From: Viola odorata
Lineage: Eukaryota; Streptophyta; Magnoliopsida; Malpighiales; Violaceae
Length of the DNA stretch: 64,000 nucleotides
Assembly (NCBI GenBank): GCA_963691705.1
Contig: OY829539.1
Coordinates: forward strand, 24,846,407 to 24,910,406
Direction of reading: 5' to 3'
Of the stretch, positions 16,582 to 28,717 are shown piece after piece; within the stretch, counting starts at the first letter, position 1; the number at the start of each line of letters is the position of its first letter. The position numbers and the translations under genes were made by a program. The notes beneath the pieces were generated by a model. The model ran no database searches, was not told where the DNA came from, and saw only the letters and a list, made by a program, of their open reading frames with translations.

Positions 16582-16731
16582 TTAGTCTTTTATCTTTTTT
16601 ATTTGTTTATTTGTTTCCGTGAAATAAATATAATATAATATAATATAATATAATACTCGTTATCTTAATCTTCGCGTTTTTTTGTAAAACAACGAGTAAT
16701 GGAGGTATTAATATTTTAATAGTAATTTACA
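16582..16731. other. Spacer between MULE and mariner element with (TAATA)n repeat
   Basis: About 150 bases of host or older repeat DNA, including a short ATAATATAATATAATATAAT simple repeat near 16628-16655. No gene. Confidence 0.7.
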
Positions 16732-17230
16732 TACTCTCTCCGGTGCAAAATAAACAACATTTTGGGTGTTTGCACTCGGATTAAAAAAATGATTGATTTA
16801 TAGAAAACGAGGCAATTTTTGACCTTTGTATCCTTACCATCCAAACCTATTTTCGAAATTACCATGGCTTATGTCTGCATTGTTGGTTTCAAGTTGGGCT
16901 TTTTGTATTTGGGCCAAGTTTGGCATCGGCTGGGCTGGGAACGAATTCAGGTCGGGCTTGGTAGAAACGACGTCGCTTAATGAATGAAATACTATCATCG
17001 GCTCCAATTTTCAGAACTCCCGCCATTCCCTAAAACTTAATATTTCACCACTTCCCCCAAAATTGAATTTGTGATTTTGACATTATTTGAAAGTTGTTAA
17101 ATTTCCCGCCATTAGCTGTGATTGTATATGGAGAAAGCAATTTTTTAGAGTAGTAGCAAGTTTTTAATTGTTGTCTCTGTTTGCTCTCCCAAATCCATAC
17201 CCCTATTTCGGCGACGGTTGCATAGAATCA

Positions 17231-18825
17231 ATGGAGGACGACGATTTTGACCCTTTCTCTGACCTAGTCAGCAACCCTTCCATACCTCATTATCTAGAAA
17301 ACATAAGCCAGTGCCACAACAACCAAACTACTAAAGAGGACACAATGGACGAGTTGGTGGAGCTCCAGAATTCACAGGTTGGAGAGCGTGACGACATTCC
17401 AGACTTGAACTTCGACACACAATGCCAAAGTGGTGATGAAGGTAATCCATCGTTCACAGAAAACCTTTGTTTGTGTATGACTAATAAAGTATTCTATTTT
17501 TATTTCGCTAATTCTATTTATTATGCGTGTTATAGGTCAACATTTAGCGAAAAAATAGCGGAAGGAGTTAATTGGTGATGACAGGGTAGCGGTGTATGAG
17601 TTGCTACTGCAGAAGAGTAAGAATGAGAAGCTTCTAAAGGGGACAACAATTGAGATTTCTCGAGCATTCAACATCCCAATTTGGTTTGTCCAGAGGTTGT
17701 AGAAACGAGGGACAGAGTCTGGGAATCACAACGCTTTCCTCAATATAGTCAAGAATTATGGGAGGAAAATGATTCAGATTGATTGGGAGAGGATCTGCGA
17801 TATTCCTCTCAGGAATAGGACCACTCAGAGGGATCTCTCCACAACATTGAGAGTGTCCAGGCGAAGTGTGACATCGTTGTTGAAGGGTGGAGAATTAGGC
17901 GGCATACGAATGCCATCAAACCTATTTTGACAGAGGCTAATTGACAACAATGGATTAAGCATTGTCTCTCAATGATTGATCCAGCTTCAACCCCTACTGA
18001 TCAGACCTTCTAACATATGTCCAATGTGGTGCACATCGACGAGAAGTGGTTCCAAATGACAAAGAAGACCTAAACTTATTACTTATTGGTAGACGAGGAT
18101 GACCTAGTAAGGAAAATTAAAAACTCTAACTTTATTCCAAAGATTATGTTTCTAGCATTTGTAGCTAGGCCTAGGTATGATTCTGATGGTATTTGCATAT
18201 TTGATGGAAAATTAGGAATCTTTTCTTTGGTTAATGAAGTTTTTGCTGTTAGGTCTAGTATAAATAGATTGACAGGTTCGTTGGAGTTAAAGGCAATTGA
18301 AAGAATAAACAGGGAAGAGATTAGGAAATTCATGATTAATATGGTTTTACTTGCAATTAGGGACAAATGGCCTAAAGATAGCATTGGAGATCCAATCATA
18401 ATCCAACAGGACAATGCCAAAACACACATCCTTCTTGATGATTTAGAATTTGGTTTGGCAGCTAGCTCACTAGGATTGAATGTTATATTGCTATTTCAAC
18501 CACCTAATTCCCCTGATCTTAATGTCCTAGATCTTGGCTTCTTTAGGGCTATACAATCTCTGCAGGAAAAGAAATGTGCTAGTTCTATGATTCAATTGGT
18601 TGCAGCTGTAGATAAGTATTTTCATGAGTTTTCTAATAGGAAATGTAATTATATATTTCTCACCCTCCAATCCTGTATGGTAGAAATTCTTAAATGTTTT
18701 GGGTACAACACGTATAAAATCCCTCACATGAGTAAGGAGTGTTTGGAAAGGCAAGGAATGCTTCCAGCAAGTCTGTCATGTGACCCTCTAATCATTGCAA
18801 CTGCCAGGGTCAATCTTCTCCTATA
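17231..18825 (+). pseudogene. Decayed plant mariner transposase (DD39D)
   Basis: Exon 1 (17231-17438) encodes an acidic N-terminus with the motif DIPDLNFDTQ and ends at a GATGAAG/GTAATC donor; the acceptor GTTATAG lies near 17536. The downstream frame shows helix-turn-helix-like sequence, then HIDEKWFQM (first Asp, near 18037), IIQQDNAKTH (second Asp, near 18410) and NSPDLNVLDLGFF (third Asp). Exactly 39 residues separate the second and third Asp, the plant mariner DD39D signature. The C-terminal 246 residues are open, but the N-terminal half has in-frame stops (for example AAATAGCGG near 17556 and TTGTAGAAA near 17697) and frame changes, so it is inactive. Confidence 0.88.
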
Positions 18826-19553
18826 AAATGTAAGTATTCCAAATTAATTACTCTATTTTTGTTCTTGTGTGATTATGGATTTGTTGTGATTGATTTTCCA
18901 TTTCATGTTTCCATGATTGCAGGAGGAGATCACCAAGTACATTGGTCCACATTGGAATTGATTTTTTTTTTTTTTGTATATGCAGTTATCATTGGAGGAA
19001 ATTTTTATTGTTGCAACTGTCTGCAATGAAGAATATGAAGATCCGCTTTTGTTAGTGCATATGCATTGATCAATACAGGTCATTATTTTGGGCAGTAGTT
19101 AATGTATAGGTGAACACTTGATCCGTTGTGTTTAGAAAATTGGGTTCTAAAATGTGTAAATTAAAATTGAAGCTCAATGCTTATTGGATGTGTGTTTTCA
19201 ATGTTATCTCTGATATGTTGATGCTTTATAGAGTTGTCTGTCTGTTATGGGAATCTCTATGACTGTTGACTGCTTTATGAGCAACTTGGTGTAGCTTTTC
19301 AGGCAAATGGGCTCTTCTCTATGTTCCTACATACCATCAAGCCATACATATTCTCTTCATATAGACAGTTGCTAACGCGCATTTGCTTGGGTGTTAGGTT
19401 TTGTTTTAACCGGAAAGTTGTAGCTTCGCATGGTAACTGCCACCCCACGTTCCTCCTTGACAATTTTTACACCAATAAGAGTCTAAGTTTGGTCGCCCCC
19501 TCACCTTCCTAAATTGACACAACGCTTTAGTGCTTCACAACCTTAATTATCCC

Positions 19554-19562
19554 CTATAAATA
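19554..19562 (+). promoter_or_regulatory. TATA box of the coiled-coil gene in the mariner element
   Basis: CTATAAATA lies 114 bases upstream of the ATG at 19676 in a pyrimidine-rich leader without upstream ATGs in frame. The cargo gene therefore seems to have its own promoter rather than relying on the transposase promoter. Confidence 0.6.
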
Positions 19563-19675
19563 TGCATCCTCTACCTTCACAACTTTCAACTTCACCTCAT
19601 ACTCAGCTGCCTCATCTACACATCTTTCTAGTTTTCTTTAATTATTTGTTTCTTATGTGTGCAGTGTCCACCTCA

Positions 19676-20068
19676 ATGAATCCTGCTGAGAAGCAAGAAA
19701 TGATCCAATTTGTTACTGAGATTGAGGGTCACTTCATTGATTGTTACTGAGATTGAGGGTCACTTCATTGATGATCAAGCACAGCTTGAGCACAGGGTCT
19801 TGCAGACCCAAGATGACATCCTCCGAGTAGAGGGGAGGGTTGGTACATTGCGCTTGAAGAAGGCTGGGATTTACGTTGGGGATGATGATGATGATGATGA
19901 GGCAGTTGTTGAAGCAATTGACTGCCTTGTAACTGCCTCACCCACCTGGCTGCAACCATTGCTCATCTTCAGCATAAGAGGGATGTACTGCAGATGGATA
20001 TTAGGGCTGTCAATTCTACTAGTCTCCTTGCGTTTAGGCAAGCTCTGTCTGGCATGCCCAATATTTAA
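19676..20068 (+). pseudogene. Small acidic coiled-coil protein gene, frameshifted (family copy 1)
   Basis: The frame starts MNPAEKQEMIQFVTEIEGHF, continues with QLEHRVLQTQDDILRVEGRV, a run of aspartates (near 19882-19900), then, in another frame, LTHLAATIAHLQHKRDVLQM and a QALSGMPNI terminus. The order and spacing match the intact gene at 58793-59146: Met-Asn start, LE..I/V.QT..DI..LE heptads, Asp-rich loop, LTH...LQ.KR, short terminal GMP/SIP motif. Two lesions break it: a 31-base direct duplication near 19716-19778 and a one-base change near 19933 relative to the second copy of the tail at 20661. The function is unknown; it was probably a cytosolic or nuclear oligomeric protein. Confidence 0.7.
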
Positions 20069-21408
20069 GTGTATGTTTTTTTAAGTTGTAGTTGTTGCTG
20101 TTGAATGCCTTAGTGTCTGTGTTAATGAATCATTTGTTCCTCCAATAAAGACTCTGTTTAAGTTTTTGCCTGAATGTTTACGTTCCATCAATAATTTCTG
20201 CATTGTGTTGTGATAGTTGTATATGTTCAAGAAATAATGTGTACAAACCAAACCAACAAAGGAAAACTGTAAAACAGGAATAGAGAATATTGCTGTCAAA
20301 ATTAATGTATACACCATTAGCTCTCAATTCACAGTGGAGTCTGTTGGTGCTATATGTTGAACATGGAACAGGGCAGCAGTGCCACTGGATAAAATGACAC
20401 AAACAAGGACCCCTGTTCCTCTAATTAAACCATTTGATTTACCCTCAACGAATGACACATACCTAACATACAAAATTGTGTAGGTTATTTATGGATAGGC
20501 ATTACAATCTATAAATCAAACCAGCCTTAACCAAAATCCCTGTCTCTGTACATTCCAAGCACAATGTTGTGATGGTTGTTTATATTCAAGCAATAATGTC
20601 CACAAACCATTCAACAAATCCTATCACCCACAATGGGAAGCCAATGAGGTAGCAAAAATAATTGACTGCCTTGGTGACTGCCTCACCCACCTGGCTACAA
20701 CCGTTGCTCATCTTCAGCACAAGAGGGATATACTGCAAATGGCTATTAGGGCTGTCAATTCTTCCAATCAGGAGCTTCATGCGTTTGGGCAGGCTTTGCC
20801 TGGCATGCCCAATATTTAAGTGTATGTTTTTTTAAGTTGTAGTTGTTGCTGTTGAATGCCTTAGTGTCTGTGTTAATGAATCATTTGTTCCTCCAATAAA
20901 GACTCTGTTTAAGTTTTTGCCTGAATGTTTACGTTCCATCAATAATTTCTGCATTGTGTTGTGATGGTTGTTTATGTTCAAGAAATAATGTGTACAAACC
21001 AAACCAACAAAGGAAAACTGTAAAATTGGAATAGAGAATATTGCTGTCAAAATTAATGTATACACCATCAGCTCTCAATTCACAGTGGAGTCTGTTGGTG
21101 TTATATGTTGAACATGGAACAGGGCAGCAGTGCCACTGGATAAAATGACACAAACAAGGACCCCTGTTCCTCTAATTAAACCATTTGATTTACCCTCAAC
21201 GAATGACACATACCTAACATACAAAATTGTGTAGGTTATTTATGGATAGGCATTACAATCTACAAATCAAACCAGCCTCAACCAAAATCCCTGTCTCTGC
21301 ACATTCCAAGCACAATATTGTGATGGTTGTTTATATTCAAGCAATAATGTCCACAAACCATCCAACGAATCTGATCATCCACAATGGGAAGCCAATAAGG
21401 TAGCAAAA
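19915..21408 (+). repeat. Tandem duplication of a ~747-bp block
   Basis: 19915-20660 and 20661-21408 are nearly identical by eye. Each holds the 3' third of the coiled-coil gene (AATTGACTGCCTTG to CCCAATATTTAAGTG) and the same non-coding tail, ending AATGGGAAGCCAAT.AGGTAGC. The second copy retains the undisturbed reading frame at the site of the one-base lesion in the first, so the lesion arose after duplication. The rest is 3' flank with no gene. Confidence 0.92.
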
Positions 21409-23440
21409 AGAAATTCATTCATTCATAGAAAATAGTACATGATGAGTTACATGATGAACAACATGGGTTGCAAAACTGCCCACCCTTAACTCAATAACAT
21501 TCTATGTACAAAAAATACATCAATTCTCAGTAGAAAGCAGGGACAAGTATACACAGCATTTGAAAGAAGCTCTCTTCATATAATGGGTTGTTCTTACATG
21601 CAAACATATCTCGAATGAGCAACTTATTGAGGTCGAAATCTCTGTCCATATTGACTTTTGTTGTATGTACAACATCCCCAATTGTAGGCAGATTTAAATC
21701 AGGCAACAAATATTTTTTTGGAGTGGACTCACCTTGCACGCTGGATAGCTGTGGCCCATGATGGAAACCCAGAATCCCATCTTCTTCATTAGCGAGAGAG
21801 CACAGTACTTCATCCGCTTCATGAACAGTCAAGCATAGTGCATCATCTTCCTCAGACGCAGTGGCCATTTCTTCAGCCACAATGTCTTCTTGCCTATCGT
21901 AGGTATCTTCCACAATGAAATCCATTTCACATATCGAATCCGCCACTGTCGCCACCGTGTCGACATCATCTTCAAACCCTTCCACTCCAATTGAATCCGG
22001 CACAAACATCTGCATCGAATCATCAAATTGCACGCAACTAGGGGTGTACACGGGCCGGTTCTTGGGCTAGAACCGAACCGGACCAGAATTACCTGTTCTG
22101 GTCCAAGACAGAACCGGACCGGGCTGGACACTTCCGGTCCAGCCTGGGCCGGATTCGGTTTTGACCCGGAAAATCTTGGAAAAACAAACCCTTAAATCAA
22201 TTCCTAGCTGCGGGTTTCCATTGCCATCATTTTAACAATTGTCATTACCTAATGAAGAACCAATAAGAACAGAGAAGGGCATTTGTCGCATGAAAGGGAA
22301 ACAATTAAGCGTTAACAGTGTTGGTTTAACCACAAGAGATGCTCTCAAGAAAACTGGCAGACCTATAAGCTTTTCTTCTGCACGACAAACTGCGCCAACA
22401 CTAGAAAAATTGCACACAAACTGAGAAGAAGGTAGAATAAATAAAGAGTACAATAAAGATAGCAGCCGAGTAAACCTAACCAATTAATTAAAATAACCAG
22501 ACATGACGACCGCTAGAGAGAGCGACGTGGCTGACGGGAGTGAGGGAGGCCGTAGGCGATGGGAGAGGTTGCGTGCGGCTGGTGTGAGTTTGACGAGATA
22601 GAGAGAGGTAGGGCTTCTCCAATCTGATTTCAATTTTGATTTGGTTTAATGTCAAAACGACGTCGTTTTGACATTAAACACGTCGTTTTAACATTAAACA
22701 TGATTTACAATAATACATTAGCAATTTAAACATTAATACAATTTAAATTAAAAGCATAAAATTCTAATCAATTAGTAAATTTTAATTTTATGACAATTGA
22801 TAATAATTAATAGCTATATTATTAATAATTAATGGTCTTACTTTATACATATTAACTATATAAATGACTATTAAAAATTTATTTCTTAGTTCTTATTTCA
22901 GAGAAAATATATTTCTCTCATAATAATTCTTATATAACTTCCTTAATAAAATTTTGTATTTAAAATAACAAATAAAAATAAAAAATGTGGACTTTTAATT
23001 GAGTTTAAAATAAAAAAAGGAAAAATGCATACTACATTAGTAATTTAAACATTAATACAATTTAAATTAAAGCATAAAACTCTAAACAATTAGTAATTTT
23101 TAATTTTATGACAATTAATAATAATTATTAGCTATATTATTAATAATTAATGGTCTTACTTTATACATATTAGCTATATAATTGGCTATTACAATTTACA
23201 ATAATATATTACTAGTATGTGTCATGTTAACTATATAAATGCCTATTAAAATTTTATTTCTTATTTCTTACTATGGAGAAAATATTTATCCCTCATAATA
23301 ATTCTCATATAACGTCCTTAATCAAATTTTGTATTTAAAATAACAAATAAAAAGAAAAAAAATGAAGACTTTTAATTGAGTTTAAAAGAAAAAAAAATGC
23401 ATGAGGAATTTTAATATAGTTTAGAAGGAAAAAAGAAAGT

Positions 23441-23510
23441 GGGAGCCAAAAGGATTTGAACCTCTCCCCTTTAATATAATAAGTGAGGAGTTAACCATTA
23501 AACCAAATGG
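23441..23510 (-). repeat. tRNA-like segment (tRNA pseudogene or SINE head)
   Basis: Read on the minus strand it begins CCATTTGGTTTAATGGTTAA (A-box-like) and includes GGTTCAAATCCTTTTGGCTC (B-box/T-arm-like). The anticodon region is AT-rich and the acceptor stem does not pair well, so a functional tRNA is unlikely. Confidence 0.4.
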
Positions 23511-23525
23511 AAACTTTGATATTAT

Positions 23526-23530
<5 letters not shown>

Positions 23531-23571
<41 letters not shown>
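23531..23571. repeat. (TA)n microsatellite
   Basis: About 20 consecutive TA units inside the hAT at 22039-23748. Confidence 0.95.
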
Positions 23572-23572
<1 letters not shown>

Positions 23573-24115
23573 ATTTTTTATGTATATATTTCTGGTTCTA
23601 CCGGTTCTCCGGGCCGGTTCCCGGATTTTGAAGATTGGAGAACCAGACCGAACCGAAATTATCCGGTCCGGGTAAAAAAAAACGGACTGGTCCGGTCCGG
23701 GTCAAAACCCGACGGTTCCCGGGCCGACCCAGTTCTTGTACACCCATACACGCAACTGTCAACCTGTGAATCATCTCAGTAATCAAGGCCCTCCATTTGG
23801 AAATGTAGAAGAAGGAAACCATAATTTTGCTCTGAAATAAAAAGAAATTAACGAATTGAGAGTGGTGCTTACCGAATTGGTGGTGGTATTAATAGGGAAA
23901 TATCTTACGTCCCCCCCCCCTCCCCCAAATTTGATTTTCAAACGACACCAACAAGCAACGACGTGATATTTGAGCTAAGCCGAAGCCACCATCGTCGACA
24001 CCTTGCAATGGCAGGGGCAAAGTCATCTTCTCCATCCTGGGATGCCGAGAATGTCATTTATTCTGGGACTGCTTTTGGACTTCAGAACGTCATTTAATAT
24101 GAACCAGAGGGAGTA

Positions 24116-24489
24116 ATAAAAGAAAAACTTTAACCACTATTGTCTTGTCTTTTCTCCGTATGATACCAATTTAAAAGAGAAAACCAACCAAATTACCAAA
24201 AACATTCTAATTCGCTATTGAAGAAGTGCATCAACAATTAAATCTCTTGTCAAGAATCAAGATTAGCGATACAAATAAATAAAATGCATGGACAATGCAA
24301 AATATGTCCACGATCATTGCAAGAGCATCTTATTTAACTTTGGGTCTTCGCCCAAAACCCTGCGCTCACTCCACTCTCCTTCACAAATCCAACTCCAGCA
24401 TCCGGCGTAGTTAGCAGGAAGGGAAAAATGAGCTCCATCAGGTCTCCGCCACTTCTGACTACAAGCTCCTCCAATAATCTCGATCCAGA
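24116..24489. other. Host sequence between mariner and gypsy elements
   Basis: A possible short first exon begins at the ATG at 24428 (MSSIRSPPLLTTSSSNN), cut off by the retroelement boundary at 24495. No continuation could be matched beyond the element, so it may be chance. The rest is non-coding. Confidence 0.25.
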
Positions 24490-25958
24490 CACATTGTAAA
24501 TGAGGTGCTTATTGCACGTGTCGTCATATACTACGGCTATCTTGATACGATCCTAGGTGGCTAGGATGCGCTTGACGACGATTTAGTTCGAAGTTTGGAT
24601 TTCAATGCGGAAAAATAACTCTCTTGAATACTTAACCCTCCTAATAACTTGTATGGGGAAAACTAAGTCAGGCAATTGAGGTTCTTGAATTGAATCCCTA
24701 ACCCTCTACTCGACTTGCAAATAGCAAACTAGGGTGAACGATCAATAGATTGAACTTTCGGGCTTTACTTGAAAGCTATTCGAGCGTTCGGTCTCAAATA
24801 GAACCTAGGTTCACAATCACATGTGAACAAATTTAGAGAAAACTCTCTTGTTTTAATTATAAAAAAGAAGCCTAATTTACAATGAGTGTTTGAGCGCCTT
24901 ATATAGGCATGCGCCAATCCTACTCCTAGTCGAGATAGAACTTACAAGTTTAATTCTACTCAAACTCTAAGTAAAATAAATAAATAAACTAATTAAAAAA
25001 TATCTCTAAGAGTTATACAATAAATAAAATAGATAAACGCACGGCTGAAGTAAGAATTGGGCCGATGGTCCAAATTGCAAGCCTAGGCGTACTCTTTGCG
25101 CAAGTAGAATTTGACTTGGGCCATCTAGGAAATGCCTCGTGCGTTTGGGCCGAAACTCAGCCAGCATCTTCTTGACATCCTAAAAGGTCTTGGGCTTCAG
25201 TGAAGGTTCGTGGAAATTCATCCATGTCAAAAATGGCTCAGTGGTCAATCTCGTGTGCGCTAGGCGTGGCCATGAGCAGCATCACGAGCCTCGGCTCTCT
25301 CTCGTAGCGCAACCTCCTCGATGAGTGCCTCACACTTCAGTACCTTATGGATCAGCTATGAGAGCCTCGCTTGCAGCTTCTTACCTCGAGTGCGCGTTAT
25401 TGGTCCAATGGGCGGCACTGACACCTCGTGCGCATGCGCAAAATTAGGGTTGGTGCGAGGAATCGCATCATTACCTCCCCCTTCGAAAGGATTCGTCCTC
25501 AAATTCGGCTCCTCTCCATCATCACCTATATCAAACAAACTCAAGTCAGAAATATTGAAAGAAGCACTAACGGAACCGTACTCACTCGGCAAGTCAAGCT
25601 TGTAAGCGTTATTGTAGATCTTCTCAACAATTTGGAAAGGACCGTCGCCTCGCGCGGACAACTTCCCACGGCGTTGAGCTGGAAACCTCTCGCGGCGTAA
25701 GTGAAGCCACACCCAAGCACCAACATTGAAAGAAACGGTCTTTCTTTCAGCGTTCTTCTTGTGCGTCAACTTCTCATTCATTCGCTCGATCCTCTTCTTG
25801 ACCTTCTCATGGATTTTCTTCACTAAATCTGCCTTTTTAGCACCATTTAAACTAGAAACTTCATCCAAAGGTAAAGGCATTAAGTCTAGAGGCATCGTAG
25901 GATTAAATCCATAAACAATCTCAAAAGGCGAATAGTTAGTACTCGAATGAATAGAACG

Positions 25959-28717
25959 TGTCGCACTCCTTTTTCGATTTTGCGAAACAGGTTCGAGACG
26001 GATGTGAGACAAGCGTTGGACTCAACTCACATAATGCAAAAATGAAGTCATCACCCTATTTATTTCTAGGTTTAGGGAACCTAATCGTCATGGCATAAAA
26101 AAACAAAAAAAACTAGGGCACAAAGGGTCTAAACCCAAGAACAAAGGTTCGGGGTCGTATTATGGACTTGGGAAGATGTTAGGCACCCAAGTCACATCCA
26201 AAAAAGGTTACCGGTAAAAAGAGAGGTGTTTAAAAATGTTTCAAAAATAACAAGTAAATGGGCCCTCAGAGGAGTCGTCGCTTTAGCATTTATGTCGGGT
26301 CAATTGATTTTTACGAAATCATAACTGCATTTGTTTATTTTTTTGCCAAAGCGAGCGCCCACTGTCATCACCGAGCCATGCATGATTAAATTTTAATTAC
26401 TACGTGATTCTATGAGAGATAGCTAACAGAGTACCGATTTAATGTATGCAATAAATAAACCGTGGGATCGAAACCACCATACACATATATCAATACAAAC
26501 AGAAAATAAAACAATCAATCATGGCATTTAAAACGAGTGAGTTAAACATGTTATTCATGTGAGATTGATTTTAATTTTTAACAATTCTAAATGTCATGCA
26601 TACGAGTGGGTGAGTTCTGATGCTTTCTAAGTGGTCATGCATACGATTTTTAGCATTTTTAAATAAACATTCATACAAGTATACGAAAAAATAAATAAAA
26701 GAGTTTTACGATTATGATAAGCGTACGATTTTGACAAACCCCGATCGATCCGTCCCTTCAAAACCGCAATTAGCGACAAGTGATAATAATATAGGTATGA
26801 ACAACCATACACGATTTTTAACTAATTACTTAACTAATTATTACAAACCACAATTAAAATAATTGCTTAACTAATTATTAAAACAAGAGATAAAATAATT
26901 AATTAACTAATTATTACTCCCTCCGGACGGTATTAAGTGGCGAAAACCTACAAAAAGTTACTGTACATTTTACTTGACTTTTTAGTGTAAAACCTACTGA
27001 AAGTTACTGTGCTAAAAAGACAGTTAATACCGTCCGGAGGGAGTATAACACAACAATTAAAATAATTCCTTGCGAGCGAAGGCTTAAATTTTAACCTACA
27101 AAGTAAAAGTATTAGCGATAGTTTGAAAGATAATAAATAATAAAAGCGCATACAAACATTTATTTAATTCCTAGCAAGCAAGCAATTAATTAAATAAACA
27201 TGGCAAACAAGTAGACAAATTATTTCATATGAGAGATCATACGAAAAATTAAACATGAAAGTTACGAAAAATAAATGGGTCGGGCCCAATACTTGTCAAA
27301 ACAGCAACTGGGCTTGGGATGAAATCCTAGCTATTTATTAAAACAAATGGGGTTGGCAAAAGCCAAGTCCATCACCTTTCTTTTCTTTCCCGCTCAAACC
27401 TTTTCTTTTCTTCCTTTCTTCTTCCTCACGTCGCCGACGCCATGGCCGGCGACCAAGAAGGATTCAAATTTGTTAAAATTACCCAAAAACTGACCCAATA
27501 AATCCCTCAAATCTCCAACAATTCAAACAAGTAGTCACAGCCAACAAATTAACGTAAAATAGTGAGCAATTTTAACAAAAAAGGAAATTGATGCAAGAGA
27601 AGTGCAATTAGCATGATAACAAAGCATGTGAAGCAAGTTTAAGCAATTAATTGAGTGTATTGAAAGCTTAAACGAAATTGACAAAACTAGAGAGAGAAAC
27701 TCACTTTGCTTCCTTTTGCTACTGGAACGGTTCTGCTCTTGAAAGAAATGGGGATTGAGAGTGAAATTAGGTACAACAATTAATTAGCAAAGGTAGCGGT
27801 AATTAATTCAAAATAAAATAAGAGCAATTGATTTAAATTGAAAACAGTGGCAATTAATTAATTAAAATGCAAGTAATTGAAAGTAGTAGAGGGAGAGTGC
27901 ATGAATAAAAAGGGGAGACTAGAGCATGAATTGGTCCCCCTTTTCTCGTTGTGAGGAGGGCTATATTTATAGGAAAAGTTGGAGTCAGTTTAGAGGTTAT
28001 CGATGAGGCGCGATGACGAGGCCGGTGATGATGAAAATGCATCGACGAAGGCGTGAGTCAGACCAAACATTAATGGTTGCATTAAATAGATGGAAAGGGT
28101 TGATGTTTGGAGTGGTCGACAGGGCTTGTGTGATGATGATTCAACGTCGGCAAGGGAAAATGGAGGAAAGGTGACGAGGTGAGGATGAGGATGCATTAAT
28201 TGTGCATTAATGCATTAATTTCGTACGAACGGGATATTTTCGGTTTGAGCGAACTCGCTTGAAATGAAAAGAAACCCAAACTGAAAAGACCAAAAGGTGT
28301 AGAAAAATAAGACAAAATATCTAGTAGACAGTAAATAAAGAAAAAGTTTGGTTTAACGTATGAATTTTCTCGTTCAAAAATGTCTAAAGTTCGGACGCAA
28401 AATAAATGTCATTACGACAAAAATTGAACGAAACCAAACTAGATGACGCGAAAGAGAAAAATAGTAGATAATTATCAATTAAAGAAATAACGCGTTCGAT
28501 TTATGGTATGAGGAAACTTACTCTGGACCGATAGAAGTTCGCGCGAAAAGACAGTCAAAAATACGAAAAACTAAAAAAGACATAAAATGACGCAAAATAT
28601 TAAAACAAATAGCCGAAGATCAAAAATTGACAAAAAATTGACTTAGACGGGCTAATAATGTGATAAGTGATAAAATACGTAAAGTTGTGACAAAAAATCC
28701 AAATTTGGGTAGCAACA
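25959..28717. mobile_element. Probable solo LTR (or short non-autonomous LTR element)
   Basis: It starts TGTCGCACTCC and ends GGGTAGCAACA. It is flanked by the 5-base duplication GAACG at 25954-25958 and 28718-28722, and it interrupts the integrase frame of the older gypsy element exactly at the AYNRS motif. It is 2759 bp long, with no coding region, no internal primer site and no second LTR recognised, so a solo LTR is the simplest reading. A Stowaway MITE sits inside. Confidence 0.8.
26917..27044. mobile_element. Stowaway MITE (Tc1/mariner family)
   Basis: The perfect terminal inverted repeat CTCCCTCCGGACGGTATTAA opens the element and CCGTCCGGAGGGAG closes it, with TA duplications at 26915-26916 and 27045-27046. 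The element is 128 bp, inside the solo LTR. The first 10 bases resemble the TIR of the mariner element at 16734-24113. Confidence 0.95.

Larger units (their letters stand above)
22039..23748. mobile_element. Non-autonomous hAT element nested in the mariner element
   Basis: The element runs from TAGGGGTGTACACGGGCC to TTGTACACCCATA. It is flanked by the 8-base duplication CACGCAAC at 22031-22038 and 23749-23756. Subterminal regions are full of ACCGG/CCGGT-type repeats (22055-22165 and 23595-23730). The interior contains an imperfect ~320-bp tandem duplication (about 22705-23028 and 23030-23398), a tRNA-like segment and a long TA repeat. No transposase is encoded. Confidence 0.92.
21527..23796 (-). 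pseudogene. Acidic DLNLP-motif ORF of the mariner element, split by a hAT
   Basis: A minus-strand ORF starts at an ATG near 23796, is interrupted by the hAT at 22039-23748 and resumes to 21527, about 180 codons in total. It is rich in Asp/Glu (FEDDVD, EEDDALC) and carries KYLLPDLNLPTIGD, which contains an EAR-like DLNLP sequence resembling the PDLN motif in exon 1 of the transposase. A TGA seven codons after the ATG, separate from the hAT insertion, also breaks it. It converges on the coiled-coil gene. No family is recognised. Confidence 0.55.
16734..24113 (+). mobile_element. Tc1/mariner element with cargo genes
   Basis: The left end is CTCTCTCCGGTGCAAAATAA and the right end, inverted, is CTCCCTCTGGTTCATATTAA. 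The TIRs match imperfectly over about 31 bases, and a TA dinucleotide flanks each side (16732-16733 and 24114-24115). The 7380-bp interior has a decayed plant mariner transposase, a coiled-coil gene with its own TATA box, a ~747-bp tandem duplication and a convergent minus-strand acidic ORF split by a hAT. Plant mariner elements are usually much shorter; the excess here is the cargo, the duplication and the hAT. The TIRs resemble the Stowaway MITE at 26917. Confidence 0.85.

Noticed and set aside
20081..21153. Paired minus-strand ORFs (74 and 78 codons) in the mariner duplication
   Set aside because: Identical because of the tandem duplication, no domain, and opposite the 3' flank of the coiled-coil gene.
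23507..23782. ORF starting with a Tyr-Ile repeat
   Set aside because: It is translated from the (TA)n microsatellite and the hAT subterminal repeats.
26034..28690. Second LTR or coding region inside the 2.76-kb LTR element
   Set aside because: I looked for a repeat of the TGTCGCAC and GTAGCAACA ends inside and for RT or gag motifs and found none, so I kept the solo-LTR reading.
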